64,000 nt of DNA. Origin: Bradyrhizobium zhengyangense (lineage in GTDB: Bacteria; Pseudomonadota; Alphaproteobacteria; Rhizobiales; Xanthobacteraceae). The position numbers and the translations under genes are program-made. Position 1 is the stretch's first letter. Each line of letters begins with the position of its first letter. Below the pieces are notes generated by a model. It saw nothing but the letters and a program-made list of their open reading frames with translations. It had not been told where the DNA came from and searched no databases. Shown here piece after piece: positions 34,314 to 43,077 of this stretch. The stretch lies in the NCBI RefSeq assembly GCF_022012435.1, contig NZ_JAKLUA010000013.1, positions 62,001-126,000 on the forward strand, given 5' to 3'.

Positions 34314-35150
34314 ATGTCCATCTCCCAACGCCAGCTCGCTCTGCTGCTCATCGCGCCTGGCCTCGCGCTGGTGGCGGCGCTGTTTCTCTATCCGCTGAGC
34401 TTCTCGCTGATCTCGGCCTTCACGGGGCCGAAAGGAGGCGTCTCGCTGGATGCCTTTCGAAAGGCCTGGGAGCTCTATTCCGGCGACGTCCTCTTTACCG
34501 TCGTGATCGTGCTCGCCTCCTGCTCGTTCACGGGGCTCGCCGCCATCATCATCGCCGGTACGCTGACGCTCGGCGAGAATCGCTGGATCGTTGGCACGCT
34601 GAAAGCGCTCTATCGCTGGCCGCTCTTCATCCCGTTCATCGTCGCGGCACAGTGCATGCGCACCTTCCTCGCCAAAAACGGGCTGATGAACAATTCCTTC
34701 GTCGCCATGGGGCTCATGGAGCCGCTCCAGGCGGTAAGCTTCCTCGACTGGCGCGGCATCATCGCCACCTTCGTCTGGAAGCAGACGCCCTTCGTTGCCC
34801 TGCTGCTCGCTGGCGCGCTCGCCGCGATCGACCGCGCGACGCTTGAAGCGGGCCGCAATCTCGGTGCCTCTCGCTTGCGCGTGCTGGTCGAGCTCGCGTT
34901 GCCTCAGGTGATGCCGCAGCTCCTCGTGGCGCTGGTGCTGTCGTTCGTGACGATGCTCTCGGTGCTGTCGGTCCCGATGATGGTGGCGGGATCGCAGCCC
35001 ACTTTGCTGACCGTCGACATGGCCTTCCGCATCAACGCCTATGGCGATTACGCCACGGCGAATGCGCTCGGCGTCATCACCTATCTGCTCTCGGCCGGCG
35101 CTGCGATCATCTATCTGAAGCGCGGCATGGCCAAGGAGAGCGCGTCATGA
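34314..35150 (+). CDS. ABC importer permease 1
   Basis: Inner-membrane permease of 278 residues with six predicted spans (ALLLIAPGLALVAALFLYPL first). The EAA loop is EAGRNLGASRLRVLVELALPQ near residue 180. ATG at 34314 is preferred over TTG at 34299. The end overlaps the next gene by four bases (ATGA). Confidence 0.88.
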   Translation: MSISQRQLALLLIAPGLALVAALFLYPLSFSLISAFTGPKGGVSLDAFRKAWELYSGDVLFTVVIVLASCSFTGLAAIIIAGTLTLGENRWIVGTLKALYRWPLFIPFIVAAQCMRTFLAKNGLMNNSFVAMGLMEPLQAVSFLDWRGIIATFVWKQTPFVALLLAGALAAIDRATLEAGRNLGASRLRVLVELALPQVMPQLLVALVLSFVTMLSVLSVPMMVAGSQPTLLTVDMAFRINAYGDYATANALGVITYLLSAGAAIIYLKRGMAKESAS

Positions 35151-35962
35151 TGCCTCTCGCATCTTCGTTGCGCACGGCGCTGGCTGTGGTCCTGCTCGCG
35201 GCCTTTGCCTTCGTGCTGATCGGCCCGCTCGCCAACCTCGCGCTCTGGTCCGTGGCCGAGCGCTGGTACACGCCCTATAAGCTGCCGGTGACCTACGGCA
35301 CGCGTTATTGGCAGCAGGTATTCCGCCCCTCAGGCGACGCCATGGCCTCGCTCGGCACATCGGTCTGGATCGCGGTGCTGACGGTCGTCGTTGCGCTCGC
35401 GCTCTCGATTCCGGCCGGCTACGCGCTGGCGCGGCTGAAGCTGCCGGCGCGCGCCCTGTTCATGGTTGTATTCCTGCTGCCGCAGGCCTTTCCGTCGGTC
35501 GCGATCTACATCAACGTCGCCCGCGTCTTCTACCAGCTCGGCATCAACGGCACTGTCTTCGCCGTGGTGCTCGTCCACGCCGCGCACGGGCTGGTCTATT
35601 CGGTCTGGATCGCGGCCGCCGCCTTCGGCGCGGTCGACAAGGATCTGGAGCTTGCGGCGCGCAACATCGGCGCCTCGCCGCTTCTGACGTTTTTCTCGGT
35701 GACGCTGCCGCTGGCGGCACCCGGCATCGTCGCCAGCGGCATCTTTGTCTTCCTGGAATCGCTCGACGAGTTCACCGGCACCTTCTTCGTCGGCGTGCCG
35801 CAGGTCACGACCCTGCCGCTGCTGCTCTACAATGCGGCGATGGGCGGCAACTATCAGGTCGCCTCGATCACGGCGCTGATCCTCCTCGTGCCCTCGGTGC
35901 TGTTCATGCTCTTCATCGAGCGCTTCCTGCGCGCCGACGTGCTGGCCAAGGTCGGCGCCTAG
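35147..35962 (+). CDS. ABC importer permease 2
   Basis: Second permease of 271 residues with six spans. The EAA loop is ELAARNIGASPLLTFFSVTLPLA near residue 167. It starts with two ATG codons at 35147 and 35150, overlapping the previous stop. Last gene of the importer operon; the convergent murQ begins its stop 40 bases later. Confidence 0.88.
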   Translation: MMPLASSLRTALAVVLLAAFAFVLIGPLANLALWSVAERWYTPYKLPVTYGTRYWQQVFRPSGDAMASLGTSVWIAVLTVVVALALSIPAGYALARLKLPARALFMVVFLLPQAFPSVAIYINVARVFYQLGINGTVFAVVLVHAAHGLVYSVWIAAAAFGAVDKDLELAARNIGASPLLTFFSVTLPLAAPGIVASGIFVFLESLDEFTGTFFVGVPQVTTLPLLLYNAAMGGNYQVASITALILLVPSVLFMLFIERFLRADVLAKVGA

Positions 35963-36001
35963 GCCGGGTCATTGGCTACGCTTGGTATGCCGGTCAGGAT
36001 G

Positions 36002-36940
36002 CTAGCCCCGATCCCTGGCGAGCTCGGCAAGCACGCGGCGAAGATTGCCGTCGCCGTCCTTCAGAAGGGTCTCCGCATCAGCCCTGCTGACACCCAGCGC
36101 CAGAAGCACCGCCGTCTTGACGTCTCCTTCGGCCTGCTCGAGCGAGCGTGCCGCGTGCGACGGGTCGCAGTCGGCGATTTGTGCCACCATGGCTTCGGCG
36201 CGCCGCTTCAGCTTGGCATTGGTCGGCGGCATGTTCACCATCATGCCGCGATACACCCGGCCAAGGCGCAGCATGATCCCCGAAGAGATCAGGTTGAGCA
36301 CGACCTTCTGCGCGGTGCCCGCCTTCATCCGCGTGGAGCCGGCGATCAGCTCGCGGCCGGTCTCGATCAGGATCGGAAACTTTGCCGATGCCAGCAGGGC
36401 GGTGCCGGGATTGTTGGCGACAGCGACCGTCACGGCATCGAAAGAGCCGGCGTGCTGCAGCGCCGCGACCGTGAACGGCGTTGTGCCGCTGGCGGCGACC
36501 GCGATCACCACGTCATGGGGTGTGAGCCGTGCGGCCTCGATCTGCGTGACGGCATCATCGACATCGTCCTCCGCGCCCTCGATGCTGGTGACGAACGCCC
36601 TGTCACCGCCGGCGAGGACGAAGCGGACGCGCTCGCGGGGCCAGGCGAAGGTCGGTGTCAGCTCGGCGCCGTCCTGGACCGCCACGCGGCCCGAGGTGCC
36701 GGCGCCGACATAGACAATGCGGCCGCGATCGCCGAGCGCAGTCTTGGCCGCTTCGGCCGCCGCGGTGATTGCGGGAAGGGCATGGCCAATTGCGGCGACC
36801 GCCGCAAGCTGGCCCTCCCACATCGCTTCCATCGCCGAATTCAGCGGCCATGCATCAAGGTCGGCAAATCTGGGATCGACTTCTTCGGTCGCCATGCCGC
36901 TGATCCAAGCCTCAAACGCGGAACTTCGGAGCCTGTTCAT
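36002..36940 (-). CDS. murQ: N-acetylmuramic acid 6-phosphate etherase
   Basis: Cytosolic SIS-domain enzyme of 312 residues that splits MurNAc-6-phosphate into GlcNAc-6-phosphate and D-lactate for cell-wall recycling. Motifs: GRIVYVGAGTSGRVAVQDGAE (substrate loop with catalytic Glu), GRELIAGSTRMKAGTAQKVVLN (second SIS block) and a C-terminal UBA-like helix with ALGVSRADAETLLKDGDGNL. The ATG at 36940 follows GAGGAG eleven bases upstream. No MurNAc or anhydro-MurNAc kinase is adjacent; the convergent ABC importer could supply the sugar, which is only inference. Confidence 0.92.
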   Translation of the reverse strand: MNRLRSSAFEAWISGMATEEVDPRFADLDAWPLNSAMEAMWEGQLAAVAAIGHALPAITAAAEAAKTALGDRGRIVYVGAGTSGRVAVQDGAELTPTFAWPRERVRFVLAGGDRAFVTSIEGAEDDVDDAVTQIEAARLTPHDVVIAVAASGTTPFTVAALQHAGSFDAVTVAVANNPGTALLASAKFPILIETGRELIAGSTRMKAGTAQKVVLNLISSGIMLRLGRVYRGMMVNMPPTNAKLKRRAEAMVAQIADCDPSHAARSLEQAEGDVKTAVLLALGVSRADAETLLKDGDGNLRRVLAELARDRG

Positions 36941-37496
36941 AGTAGGTTTCTCTCCTCGGCAGGTCCAGCTTGGCCAGGTCCAGGTCCGCCAGGTCAGCGC
37001 GGCAGCTGAATTCGCCGCCATCAATGGCGAGAGGCCTGGTACCTTTTGTTCCCATGGGACCTTAACGCGAGGAATTAGCTCCGGGTCCCTGAAGCCGCTG
37101 TGTACGCGAATGATCCGGGCGGGGCGGGGCTCGCCTCACGAGTCCGTGACGGCGATTCTCGGTTCAGCACCGAGGGGCCAATCTGGGTCTTCCGCCTTTC
37201 TCTCGATTGCCGCGCAGCGGCGAGCCTTCAAGTCGACGAACAGGGCCCGAAGAATTGAGTGCACTGTCACCGAAATTCGAGAATCTGGTGGCGCCGCACG
37301 GCCGCTGCTTCATTGCCCGCGGTTGCCCTTGCCGAATAGCGAACCGCACATCGAATAGAACGAACACACGGGACTACCGAAGCGCCTGAGCGGTCGGCGG
37401 CGAATCACGGATCAATCTACAGACTCGGGCTACCGGCGCGACCCCGAACGTTGCCTGCACTGCAAATTGAGGACGGTCAGCGTAAGACCCTGAGGC
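36941..37496. other. Gene-free stretch upstream of murQ with short repeats
   Basis: About 555 bases. Four CAGGTC words in 36 bases (36960, 36975, 36981, 36990) lie just upstream of murQ. A 15-bp word AGTGCACTGTCACCG at 37258-37272 recurs twice downstream (37930, 37975). No gene, RNA or terminator is recognised; the murQ promoter must lie in the first part. Confidence 0.5.
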
Positions 37497-37790
37497 TCAA
37501 TAAGGGCGATAGTAGTCGCGCCGCCATCGCGGCCGGTACTCCTCCCGGTAGTATCGACGGGGCCCGTAGTAAGCGTAGCCTTGGCGAGCTGCCTGATACT
37601 GCGGCGGAATGACACCGTTGGGATAGCAATTCCCGTGGATGTCTATGTCATAGCCATTCCCACACCAGCCGCCACGAACTTGTACGATCGGGGCATCGCT
37701 TTGAATTGCAGGTGCTTCGGTTTGGACCGCTGTGGGTGCCCCAATTTGGAGAGCAAGGATCGTTGCGGCAGCTGCGCTGGTCAGTGGCAT
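37497..37790 (-). CDS. Small secreted Tyr/Arg-rich protein
   Basis: Protein of 97 residues. Signal-like start MPLTSAAAATILALQIGAPTA. Then GGWCGNGYDIDIHGNCYPNG, two cysteines spaced in the pattern of the short GCG_CRPN-type secreted proteins of Bradyrhizobium, and a Tyr/Arg-rich tail (YYREEYRPRWRRDYYRPY). GGGAGGA lies well placed before the ATG. Function unknown; extracytoplasmic. Confidence 0.72.
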   Translation of the reverse strand: MPLTSAAAATILALQIGAPTAVQTEAPAIQSDAPIVQVRGGWCGNGYDIDIHGNCYPNGVIPPQYQAARQGYAYYGPRRYYREEYRPRWRRDYYRPY

Positions 37791-37929
37791 GTTCAGTTCC
37801 TCCCGTGGCTTGTAAGGGCTAAACGCCGCAGAGCTTGGCCCGGTTTCCTGGACGGGAATGGATTTTGCCGCGGCACGCGGCGTTCATCGCTTATTCATAT
37901 TCAGCAACGCGGTCTCGTGGCCGGAATTA

Positions 37930-37989
37930 CGGTGACAGTGCACTTAATTCACAAGGCTTGGTGGCGATCATTGGAGTGCACTGTCACCG
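37930..37989. repeat. Inverted pair of a 15-bp repeat that also occurs at 37258
   Basis: CGGTGACAGTGCACT (37930-37944) and its reverse complement AGTGCACTGTCACCG (37975-37989) are separated by 30 bases; a third identical copy is at 37258-37272. Flanks partly match (GAATT next to two copies). Probably an interspersed repeat of the genome or the ends of a short element. Confidence 0.6.
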
Positions 37990-38024
37990 CAGCTTCTGGC
38001 AATTGAAGGGCCATCAACCCAACA

Positions 38025-38153
38025 TTACCGCACCCCCGTGCCTTTGCAGCGCTGGCACTTCACCACCTTGTCGCCCTTCTTGAGCAAGCCCTTGCCTTCA
38101 CAGTTCTTGCATTTCTGTTTCTTCTTGATGTTCGGGCCTTTTTCGCTGGCCAT
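38025..38153 (-). CDS. 42-residue zinc-finger miniprotein (DnaJ-type CxxCxGxG motifs)
   Basis: Very short protein starting MASEKGPNIKKKQK, then CKNCEGKG and CQRCKGTG, which are two of the four CxxCxGxG units of a DnaJ cysteine-rich domain, enough to hold one zinc. ATG at 38153 has AGGAG upstream; an in-frame ATG 60 bases earlier has no ribosome site. Lys-rich N-terminus could bind RNA or DNA. Lone gene near a tRNA; role unknown. Confidence 0.7.
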   Translation of the reverse strand: MASEKGPNIKKKQKCKNCEGKGLLKKGDKVVKCQRCKGTGVR

Positions 38154-38351
38154 GAAAATCTCCTGCCGTGAGAGTGGGGGCGACTGGTGGCTAGTAAGAG
38201 CTTGTGTCCGCAAGAGCGCCAGTCCGTCATCGCTTCCGCTGCGCTCCAGCTATGCCGGACACGCTTCGCCCTTCGGCTCCTGCGTGGCTGCTCCGCCCGC
38301 CTTCGCCCGGTGGGCTTCGGCGCGGCAGCCTTCGCTTGCCTTTCGTGGCAC

Positions 38352-38383
38352 CGGCTCGCCGAGCCGAAGCTCGCGAAGCGAGC
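38352..38383 (-). terminator. Two back-to-back hairpins behind the tRNA
   Basis: GCTCGC-GAA-GCGAGC (38369-38383) and CGGCTC-GCC-GAGCCG (38352-38366) follow the tRNA 3' end by 6 bases on the minus strand. They probably end the tRNA transcript; no T-run. The surrounding 38154-38389 contains no gene. Confidence 0.5.
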
Positions 38384-38389
38384 GAAGGC

Positions 38390-38465
38390 TGGTGGGCCCG
38401 GCAGGACTCGAACCTGCAACCAGACCGTTATGAGCGGCCGGCTCTAACCATTGAGCTACAGGCCC
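38390..38465 (-). tRNA. tRNA with CAU anticodon, Ile2 (lysidine) or Met
   Basis: On the minus strand a full cloverleaf can be drawn: acceptor GGGCCTG with CGGGCCC, D arm GCTC/GAGC, anticodon stem GGCCG/CGGTC around the loop CTCATAA (anticodon CAT), T arm GCAGG/CCTGC around TTCGAGT, discriminator A and an encoded CCA (38390-38392). It is not the initiator, whose stem has three G-C pairs (GGG/CCC). The short D loop and the stem resemble tRNA-Ile2, read as AUA after TilS modification, but elongator Met is possible. Confidence 0.9.
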
Positions 38466-38794
38466 CGCCGCGGGACGGCCGCTGGAAGGCGCGGCCGGCA
38501 ACGGTGCGCGGTTCGTTTACAGGGATGGAGGCGGGGGTGCAATGCCGGGACAGCCGACGCGAAACGTCAGCGCGGCATTGCCGGGCACATTCCGAATAAC
38601 CGAATTTTGGGATGATGCCCTTATACGCCTGTTTTGCCCGACGGAACAAGTGTTTTTCGGTGGTCTTGATTTTTGCTGCCGTAACCCGTTGTAATCCCCG
38701 CACTTTCTACTGTGCATGGGGTTGTTTTGGTGTTTTGACGGGAGGGGCCCTTAAGTCCCCTCCTGCCGGCCCGAATGAGTAGAGGACAGCCCGC
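38466..38794. other. Gene-free stretch upstream of the tRNA
   Basis: About 330 bases that must hold the tRNA promoter (near 38466-38520). A hairpin GGAGGGG/CCCCTCC (38741-38763) lies 31 bases past the stop of the next minus-strand gene and may end its transcript. Confidence 0.45.
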
Positions 38795-39769
38795 TCAGTC
38801 CACCGAGACCCCGGCGAACTCCACGACCTTCTTCCACTTCTCGGTCTCCTCAGTGACGAGCTTGCCGAACTCGGCGGGCGTCATCTGCCTCGGGATGCCG
38901 CCATTCTCGGTCAGGCGCGCCGCCACCTTCGGGTCCTTCAGCGCGTCGTTGACGGCCTTGTTGAGGAGCTCGACGATTTCAGGTGGCGTGCCCTTCGGCG
39001 CGGAGATGCCGTAGAAGCCGACCGATTCGAAGCCCGGCACGGTCTCGGCGATGGCGGGCACGTCGGGCACCGCGGGCCAGCGCTGCGGCGAGGTCACGCC
39101 GAGTGCGCGGACATTGCCGCCGCGCGACTGCTCGAGCGCGGACGGCAAATTGTCGAAGATCAGCTGCACCTTGTTGGAGATGATGTCGGGGAAGGCGATC
39201 GCCGATCCGCGATAGGGCACATGCACCATGTCGCACTTGGTCATCGCCTTGAACAGCTCCGCCGACATGTGCACCGAGGTGCCGTTGCCTGACGAGGCGA
39301 ACGAGATCTTGCCGGGGTTGGCCTTGCAATAGTCGATGAACTCCTGGACCGTCTTCACCGGCATCGCATTGGAGACGACCAGCATGTTGGTGAGCTGCAT
39401 GATGCTGGCGACCGGCGTGGTGTCGCGCAAAAAGTCGAACGGCAGCTTCTTGTACAGCGAGGTCGAGATCGCGTTGTTGGGCGCGACGAACAGCAGCGTG
39501 TAGCCGTCGGCCGGCGAATTGATCGCGGCGGCGGCCGCGATGTTGCCGCCGGAGCCGGTGCGGTTCTCGACAATGAACTGCTGGCCGAGATGGTCCGACA
39601 ACCACTGCGCCATGATGCGCGCGACGATGTCGACCGGGCCGCCGGCGGCAAAGCCGATCAGCCAGTGCACGGGGCGGTCGGGGTAGGCGGCGGAGGCGCG
39701 AGGGGTGGCGGCGAGGAGACCTGACAGCAAGACCAGCCCGAAACCAGCGCACCGCAAAATTCGCAACAT
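38795..39769 (-). CDS. Bug-family (TctC) tripartite tricarboxylate transporter binding protein
   Basis: Secreted binding protein of 324 residues. Signal peptide ends near ASA-AYPD. YPDRPVHWLIGFAAGGPVDI opens the Bug fold, followed by QFIVENRTGSGGNIAA and DGYTLLFVAPN; FGKLVTEETEKWKKVV is the usual C-terminus. ATG at 39769 has GGGAGG upstream. No TctA/TctB membrane genes are next to it, so it is an orphan, as is common in this family. Ligand: a carboxylate, not determined. Confidence 0.9.
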   Translation of the reverse strand: MLRILRCAGFGLVLLSGLLAATPRASAAYPDRPVHWLIGFAAGGPVDIVARIMAQWLSDHLGQQFIVENRTGSGGNIAAAAAINSPADGYTLLFVAPNNAISTSLYKKLPFDFLRDTTPVASIMQLTNMLVVSNAMPVKTVQEFIDYCKANPGKISFASSGNGTSVHMSAELFKAMTKCDMVHVPYRGSAIAFPDIISNKVQLIFDNLPSALEQSRGGNVRALGVTSPQRWPAVPDVPAIAETVPGFESVGFYGISAPKGTPPEIVELLNKAVNDALKDPKVAARLTENGGIPRQMTPAEFGKLVTEETEKWKKVVEFAGVSVD

Positions 39770-39870
39770 GACGCCTCCCATTGCTTTATTGTTTGCGAGC
39801 ATGCTTTCACAAAAACCGCCCGCTGCCTACATCGTCTCTGGTCGATGTTGACGCAGGCGCAGCCGGACCG

Positions 39871-40839
39871 ATGATGAAATTCGCAATCGATATCCTTCTC
39901 GGTGCGGCGCTGCTGCTCAGTCCCGCTGCTGCTCAAACCGGAGGCAACGCCATTTCCACCACGACCATCAGTTTGGGCACCGCGACACCCGGCGGCGGCT
40001 TCCCGCTCTATGGCAACGCCTTCGCCGAGGTGATGAATGCGGCGGATGGCTCGCTCACCATCGCCCCGCGCAACACCAAGGGCAGCAACGAAAACATTCC
40101 GCTGCTGGAAAAGGGCGAGCTCGATCTCGCTTTGGTCGCGGGCGAGCCGGCCTATGAGGCCTTTGCCGGCATCGGCCGCTCGCCCGTGCGGCTGAAGATC
40201 TTGACCGCGATCTATTCCAACCCCGGCATGTTCGTGGTGCGCGCGGACAGTCCCTACAAGACGATCCGCGATCTCGTCGGCCAGGCGGTCGCGTTCGGCG
40301 CCAAAGGCTCCGGCCTGCCGATCCTGGCGCGCTATGTGCTCGATGGTCTCGGCCTGAAGCAGGACGACGACTTCAAGGCCATCTATCTCGATCGCGCCGG
40401 CGACGGCCCCGCGATGGTCGAGGATGGTCGCGTCGCAGCGCTGTGGGGCGCCGGCATCGGCTGGCCCGGATTTGCCGCGGTCGCATCGAGCGCGTCAGGC
40501 GCGCGCTTCATCGCGCCTGATGCCGAAGAGATCACGCGCATCCGCGCCAAGCATGCGTTCCTCAAACCGCTGACCGTGCCGGCCGGCAGTTACCCGAAGC
40601 AGAGCGAGCCAATCGCCTCGCTCGGCTCCTGGAGCTTTGTGCTGACGCGCGAAGACCTGCCCGACGATGTCGCCTATCGTCTCGCCAGGACGCTGCACGG
40701 CGTCGAAGCAACCTTCTGCAAGAAGCTCGCGCAGGCGTGCGAGACCACGGCGGCAAACACCGCCGCCGCCGCGCCGAGGCCGGAGCTGATTCATCCGGGC
40801 GTGATGAAATATTATCGCGAGATCGGCGTGGTGAAATGA
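39871..40839 (+). CDS. TAXI-family TRAP transporter binding protein
   Basis: Secreted binding protein of 322 residues. Signal peptide MMKFAIDILLGAALLLSPAAAQ. SLGTATPGGGFPLYGNAFAEVMN and NIPLLEKGELDLALV, then TIRDLVGQAVAFGAKGSG, are TAXI hallmarks. ATG 39871 starts the signal peptide; the frame opens 90 bases earlier. Expected DctQM-type membrane proteins are absent, so this too is an orphan. Divergent from the Bug protein; convergent with the next gene. Confidence 0.88.
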   Translation: MMKFAIDILLGAALLLSPAAAQTGGNAISTTTISLGTATPGGGFPLYGNAFAEVMNAADGSLTIAPRNTKGSNENIPLLEKGELDLALVAGEPAYEAFAGIGRSPVRLKILTAIYSNPGMFVVRADSPYKTIRDLVGQAVAFGAKGSGLPILARYVLDGLGLKQDDDFKAIYLDRAGDGPAMVEDGRVAALWGAGIGWPGFAAVASSASGARFIAPDAEEITRIRAKHAFLKPLTVPAGSYPKQSEPIASLGSWSFVLTREDLPDDVAYRLARTLHGVEATFCKKLAQACETTAANTAAAAPRPELIHPGVMKYYREIGVVK

Positions 40840-40861
40840 CGGCCGCGGGAAGCGGCCGTCA
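40837..40861. terminator. Bidirectional 10-bp hairpin
   Basis: TGACGGCCGC (40837-40846, including the stop codon) pairs perfectly with GCGGCCGTCA (40852-40861) around GGGAA. It lies between two convergent genes, 5 bases before the end of the minus-strand one. Confidence 0.65.
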
Positions 40862-40866
40862 CGCTC

Positions 40867-42081
40867 TCACTTCTTCAGCATCGGACACGCCGGGTCGGGC
40901 GGGCCGAACGCCTTGTCGCCGGGAATCGTCGCGAGGATCTTGTAATAGTCCCACGGATATTTGCTCTCCTCCGGCGTCTTCACCTGCACCAGCCAGAGGT
41001 CGTGCACCATCAGATTGTCATCGCGAAGCTTGCCGTGGCGGGCGAAGAAATCCTCGACCGGCGTCTCGCGCATTTTCGCGGCGACCTTGAGCGGTTCGTC
41101 GGTGCCGGCAGCCTTGATGGCGTTGAGATAGTGGATCACGCTGGAATAGACGCCGGCCTGCCACATCGTCGGCATCTTGTTCATCTTGGCGAAATAGCGC
41201 TTCGACCATTCGCGGGTCTTGTCGTCCATGTCCCAATAGAAAGAGGTCGTCAGCAACAGGCCCTGCGCGGCCTGCAAGCCGAGGCCGTGGATGTCCGTGA
41301 TCAGCGCCAGCAGCGCCGCCATCTGCTGGCCGCCCTTGAACACGCCGAACTCCGAGCCGGTCTTGATCTCGTTCATGTTGTTGGGGGGACCTGCCGCAAT
41401 GCCGATGATCTTGGCCTTGGAGGCCTGCGCCTGCAGCACGAAGGAGGAGAGGTCGGGCGTCGCCAGCGGCGGCTTCACCGAGCCCAGCACCTTGCCGCCA
41501 TTGGCTGTGATGACGCTGGAGGCGTCGCGCTCGAGCGAGTGGCCGAAGGCGTAGTCGTCGGTGATGAAGAACCAGCTGTCGCCGCCGCGCTTGACCACGG
41601 CGTCCGCAGTGCCGACCGCGAGCGCACGGGTGTCGAACACCCATTGCATCGCATAGGGCGAGCAGAACTTGCCGTGGAAATCGGCGGTGCCGGTGGAGTG
41701 GGTGATGAACAGCCGCTTCTTCTCGTTGGCGATGTTCTGCACCGCAAGGCCCACGGCCGAGACCGGCACGTCGACGATCAGGTCGACCTGGTCGACGTCG
41801 TACCAGCGCCGCGCGATCGCAGCGCCGATGTCGGCCTTGAGCTGGTGGTCGCCGATTACGATGCTGATCGGCTTGCCGAGCACGGTGCCGCCGAAATCGT
41901 CGATCGCCATCTGTGCGGCCGTCACCGAGCCCTGGCCGGTCGGCGCGGAGGCCGGGCCGTTCATGTCGGTGAGCACGCCGATCTTGACGACGTCGTCGGA
42001 CACCTGCGCCGTTGCGGCCCCCGATAGCAGAGCCGCCGTTAAGGCGGCCGCAACCGGCAGTCCAAATTTCATTGGATTCAC
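40867..42081 (-). CDS. ABC branched-chain-type binding protein, orphan
   Basis: Secreted binding protein of 404 residues (peripla_BP_6/LivK family). Signal peptide to GAATA-QVSD. Family blocks: VKIGVLTDMNGPASAPTGQG, AQMAIDDFGGTVLGKPI and ADVGSVIHYLNAIKAAGT-like C-terminal segments. GTG at 42081 has GGGGAGGAC at good distance; ATG at 42072 is an alternative. No Liv permeases nearby. Such binders in Bradyrhizobium often take aromatic or amide ligands, but the ligand here is unknown. Confidence 0.88.
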   Translation of the reverse strand: MNPMKFGLPVAAALTAALLSGAATAQVSDDVVKIGVLTDMNGPASAPTGQGSVTAAQMAIDDFGGTVLGKPISIVIGDHQLKADIGAAIARRWYDVDQVDLIVDVPVSAVGLAVQNIANEKKRLFITHSTGTADFHGKFCSPYAMQWVFDTRALAVGTADAVVKRGGDSWFFITDDYAFGHSLERDASSVITANGGKVLGSVKPPLATPDLSSFVLQAQASKAKIIGIAAGPPNNMNEIKTGSEFGVFKGGQQMAALLALITDIHGLGLQAAQGLLLTTSFYWDMDDKTREWSKRYFAKMNKMPTMWQAGVYSSVIHYLNAIKAAGTDEPLKVAAKMRETPVEDFFARHGKLRDDNLMVHDLWLVQVKTPEESKYPWDYYKILATIPGDKAFGPPDPACPMLKK

Positions 42082-42183
42082 GCTTGTCCTCCCCTGATCC
42101 GGCGCGTTGGCCGAAAGTTGCCTGCCGGGTACGGCCCGGCTGAATTGGTTTCTTTTGCAACTATTTGGGGGTGGGCGTCAATC

Positions 42184-43077
42184 TCAGGCCGCGAAGCGGA
42201 TTTGGCCTGCGGGCGAGGGATCATATCCGGTCAGCTCCTCGGCGCGCTGCCGAAGCCGCCGTTCGCCGAGGAACCGGATCAGGGCCTGCATGGCGGGGCG
42301 GAAATAGCTGCGCTGCCGCATCGCAAGATCAAGATTCTCCCAGGCCAGCGGCACAAAATCGAGCCCAGCCGAGCGCGCCGCCGCGCGCGTCGCGACGCCG
42401 CAATCGGCCTGTCCGGCGCGGACCATCTCGGCGAGGTCGGGCCCGGTGAGGGCCGGCGTCTCCACCGGCCGCAGATCGCGCGTCGTGGCGTCGGCGCGCC
42501 TCAGCAGCATGTCGAGCAGCATCTGCGCGCCGGTGCCTTGCTGCCGCATCGCCATCCGCGCGCCGAGCGCGAGCACGTCGGAGAGCCCGTGCAGCCGCTT
42601 CGGATTGCCGGGCGGCAGCACCAGACCCTGCTCGCGGCGCACGAAGGCGACAAGCAGCGCATCATGTAAGTCAGGCGCGTCCCGCAGCGCCGTCACGCTG
42701 GCGTCGGAGGCAAGGTTGCCCGCGGGATCGAGGCTGTGGAAGTGCACGGCGACCGCCATCACCTCGTTACGTTGCAGCCGCTCGAGCCCGCGCGCGCTGC
42801 CCTCGGTCATCGATCCGAGGCCCGAGCCGGATTCGCGAAGGCTCCAGTCGAGCAACTCGTCCTGGCTGCCGCCCACCACCGGCGGCGGCTCCGCCGTCAG
42901 CATGCCCGCCGGACGAGCCATGCCCGACAGGACCCAGAGATCGAGCTCGTGCCGCGGGAAGAGCCATTTGCCTGTCACCTTGGTGCAGGGGATCGCGCCG
43001 TTGGTAACGAGTTCGTAGAGCTTGCGCTCGCCGAGGCGGAGATAATCCGCGGCTTCACTGGTCGTCAGGAATTCCAT
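42184..43077 (-). CDS. HTH (excisionase-type) regulator with periplasmic-binding-like domain, probable Mo/W sensor
   Basis: Protein of 297 residues. Residues 1-55 form a MerR/excisionase-like HTH (FLTTSEAADYLRLGERKLYE, then LFPRHELDLWV). Residues about 75-297 form a PBP-like domain of the PF12727 type, the same domain found fused to MoeA; LDMLLRRADATTRDL and RAGQADCGVATRAAARSAG are its recognisable parts. No signal peptide, so it senses a ligand inside the cell. It is divergent from tupA and the moeA-type genes, which are its likely targets. Similar one-component regulators are known for tungstate/molybdate control. Confidence 0.82.
   Translation of the reverse strand: MEFLTTSEAADYLRLGERKLYELVTNGAIPCTKVTGKWLFPRHELDLWVLSGMARPAGMLTAEPPPVVGGSQDELLDWSLRESGSGLGSMTEGSARGLERLQRNEVMAVAVHFHSLDPAGNLASDASVTALRDAPDLHDALLVAFVRREQGLVLPPGNPKRLHGLSDVLALGARMAMRQQGTGAQMLLDMLLRRADATTRDLRPVETPALTGPDLAEMVRAGQADCGVATRAAARSAGLDFVPLAWENLDLAMRQRSYFRPAMQALIRFLGERRLRQRAEELTGYDPSPAGQIRFAA

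Noticed and set aside
38352..38465. tRNA-linked integration site
   Set aside because: No integrase, direct repeat of the tRNA 3' end or foreign composition was found nearby; the repeated hairpins fit a terminator.
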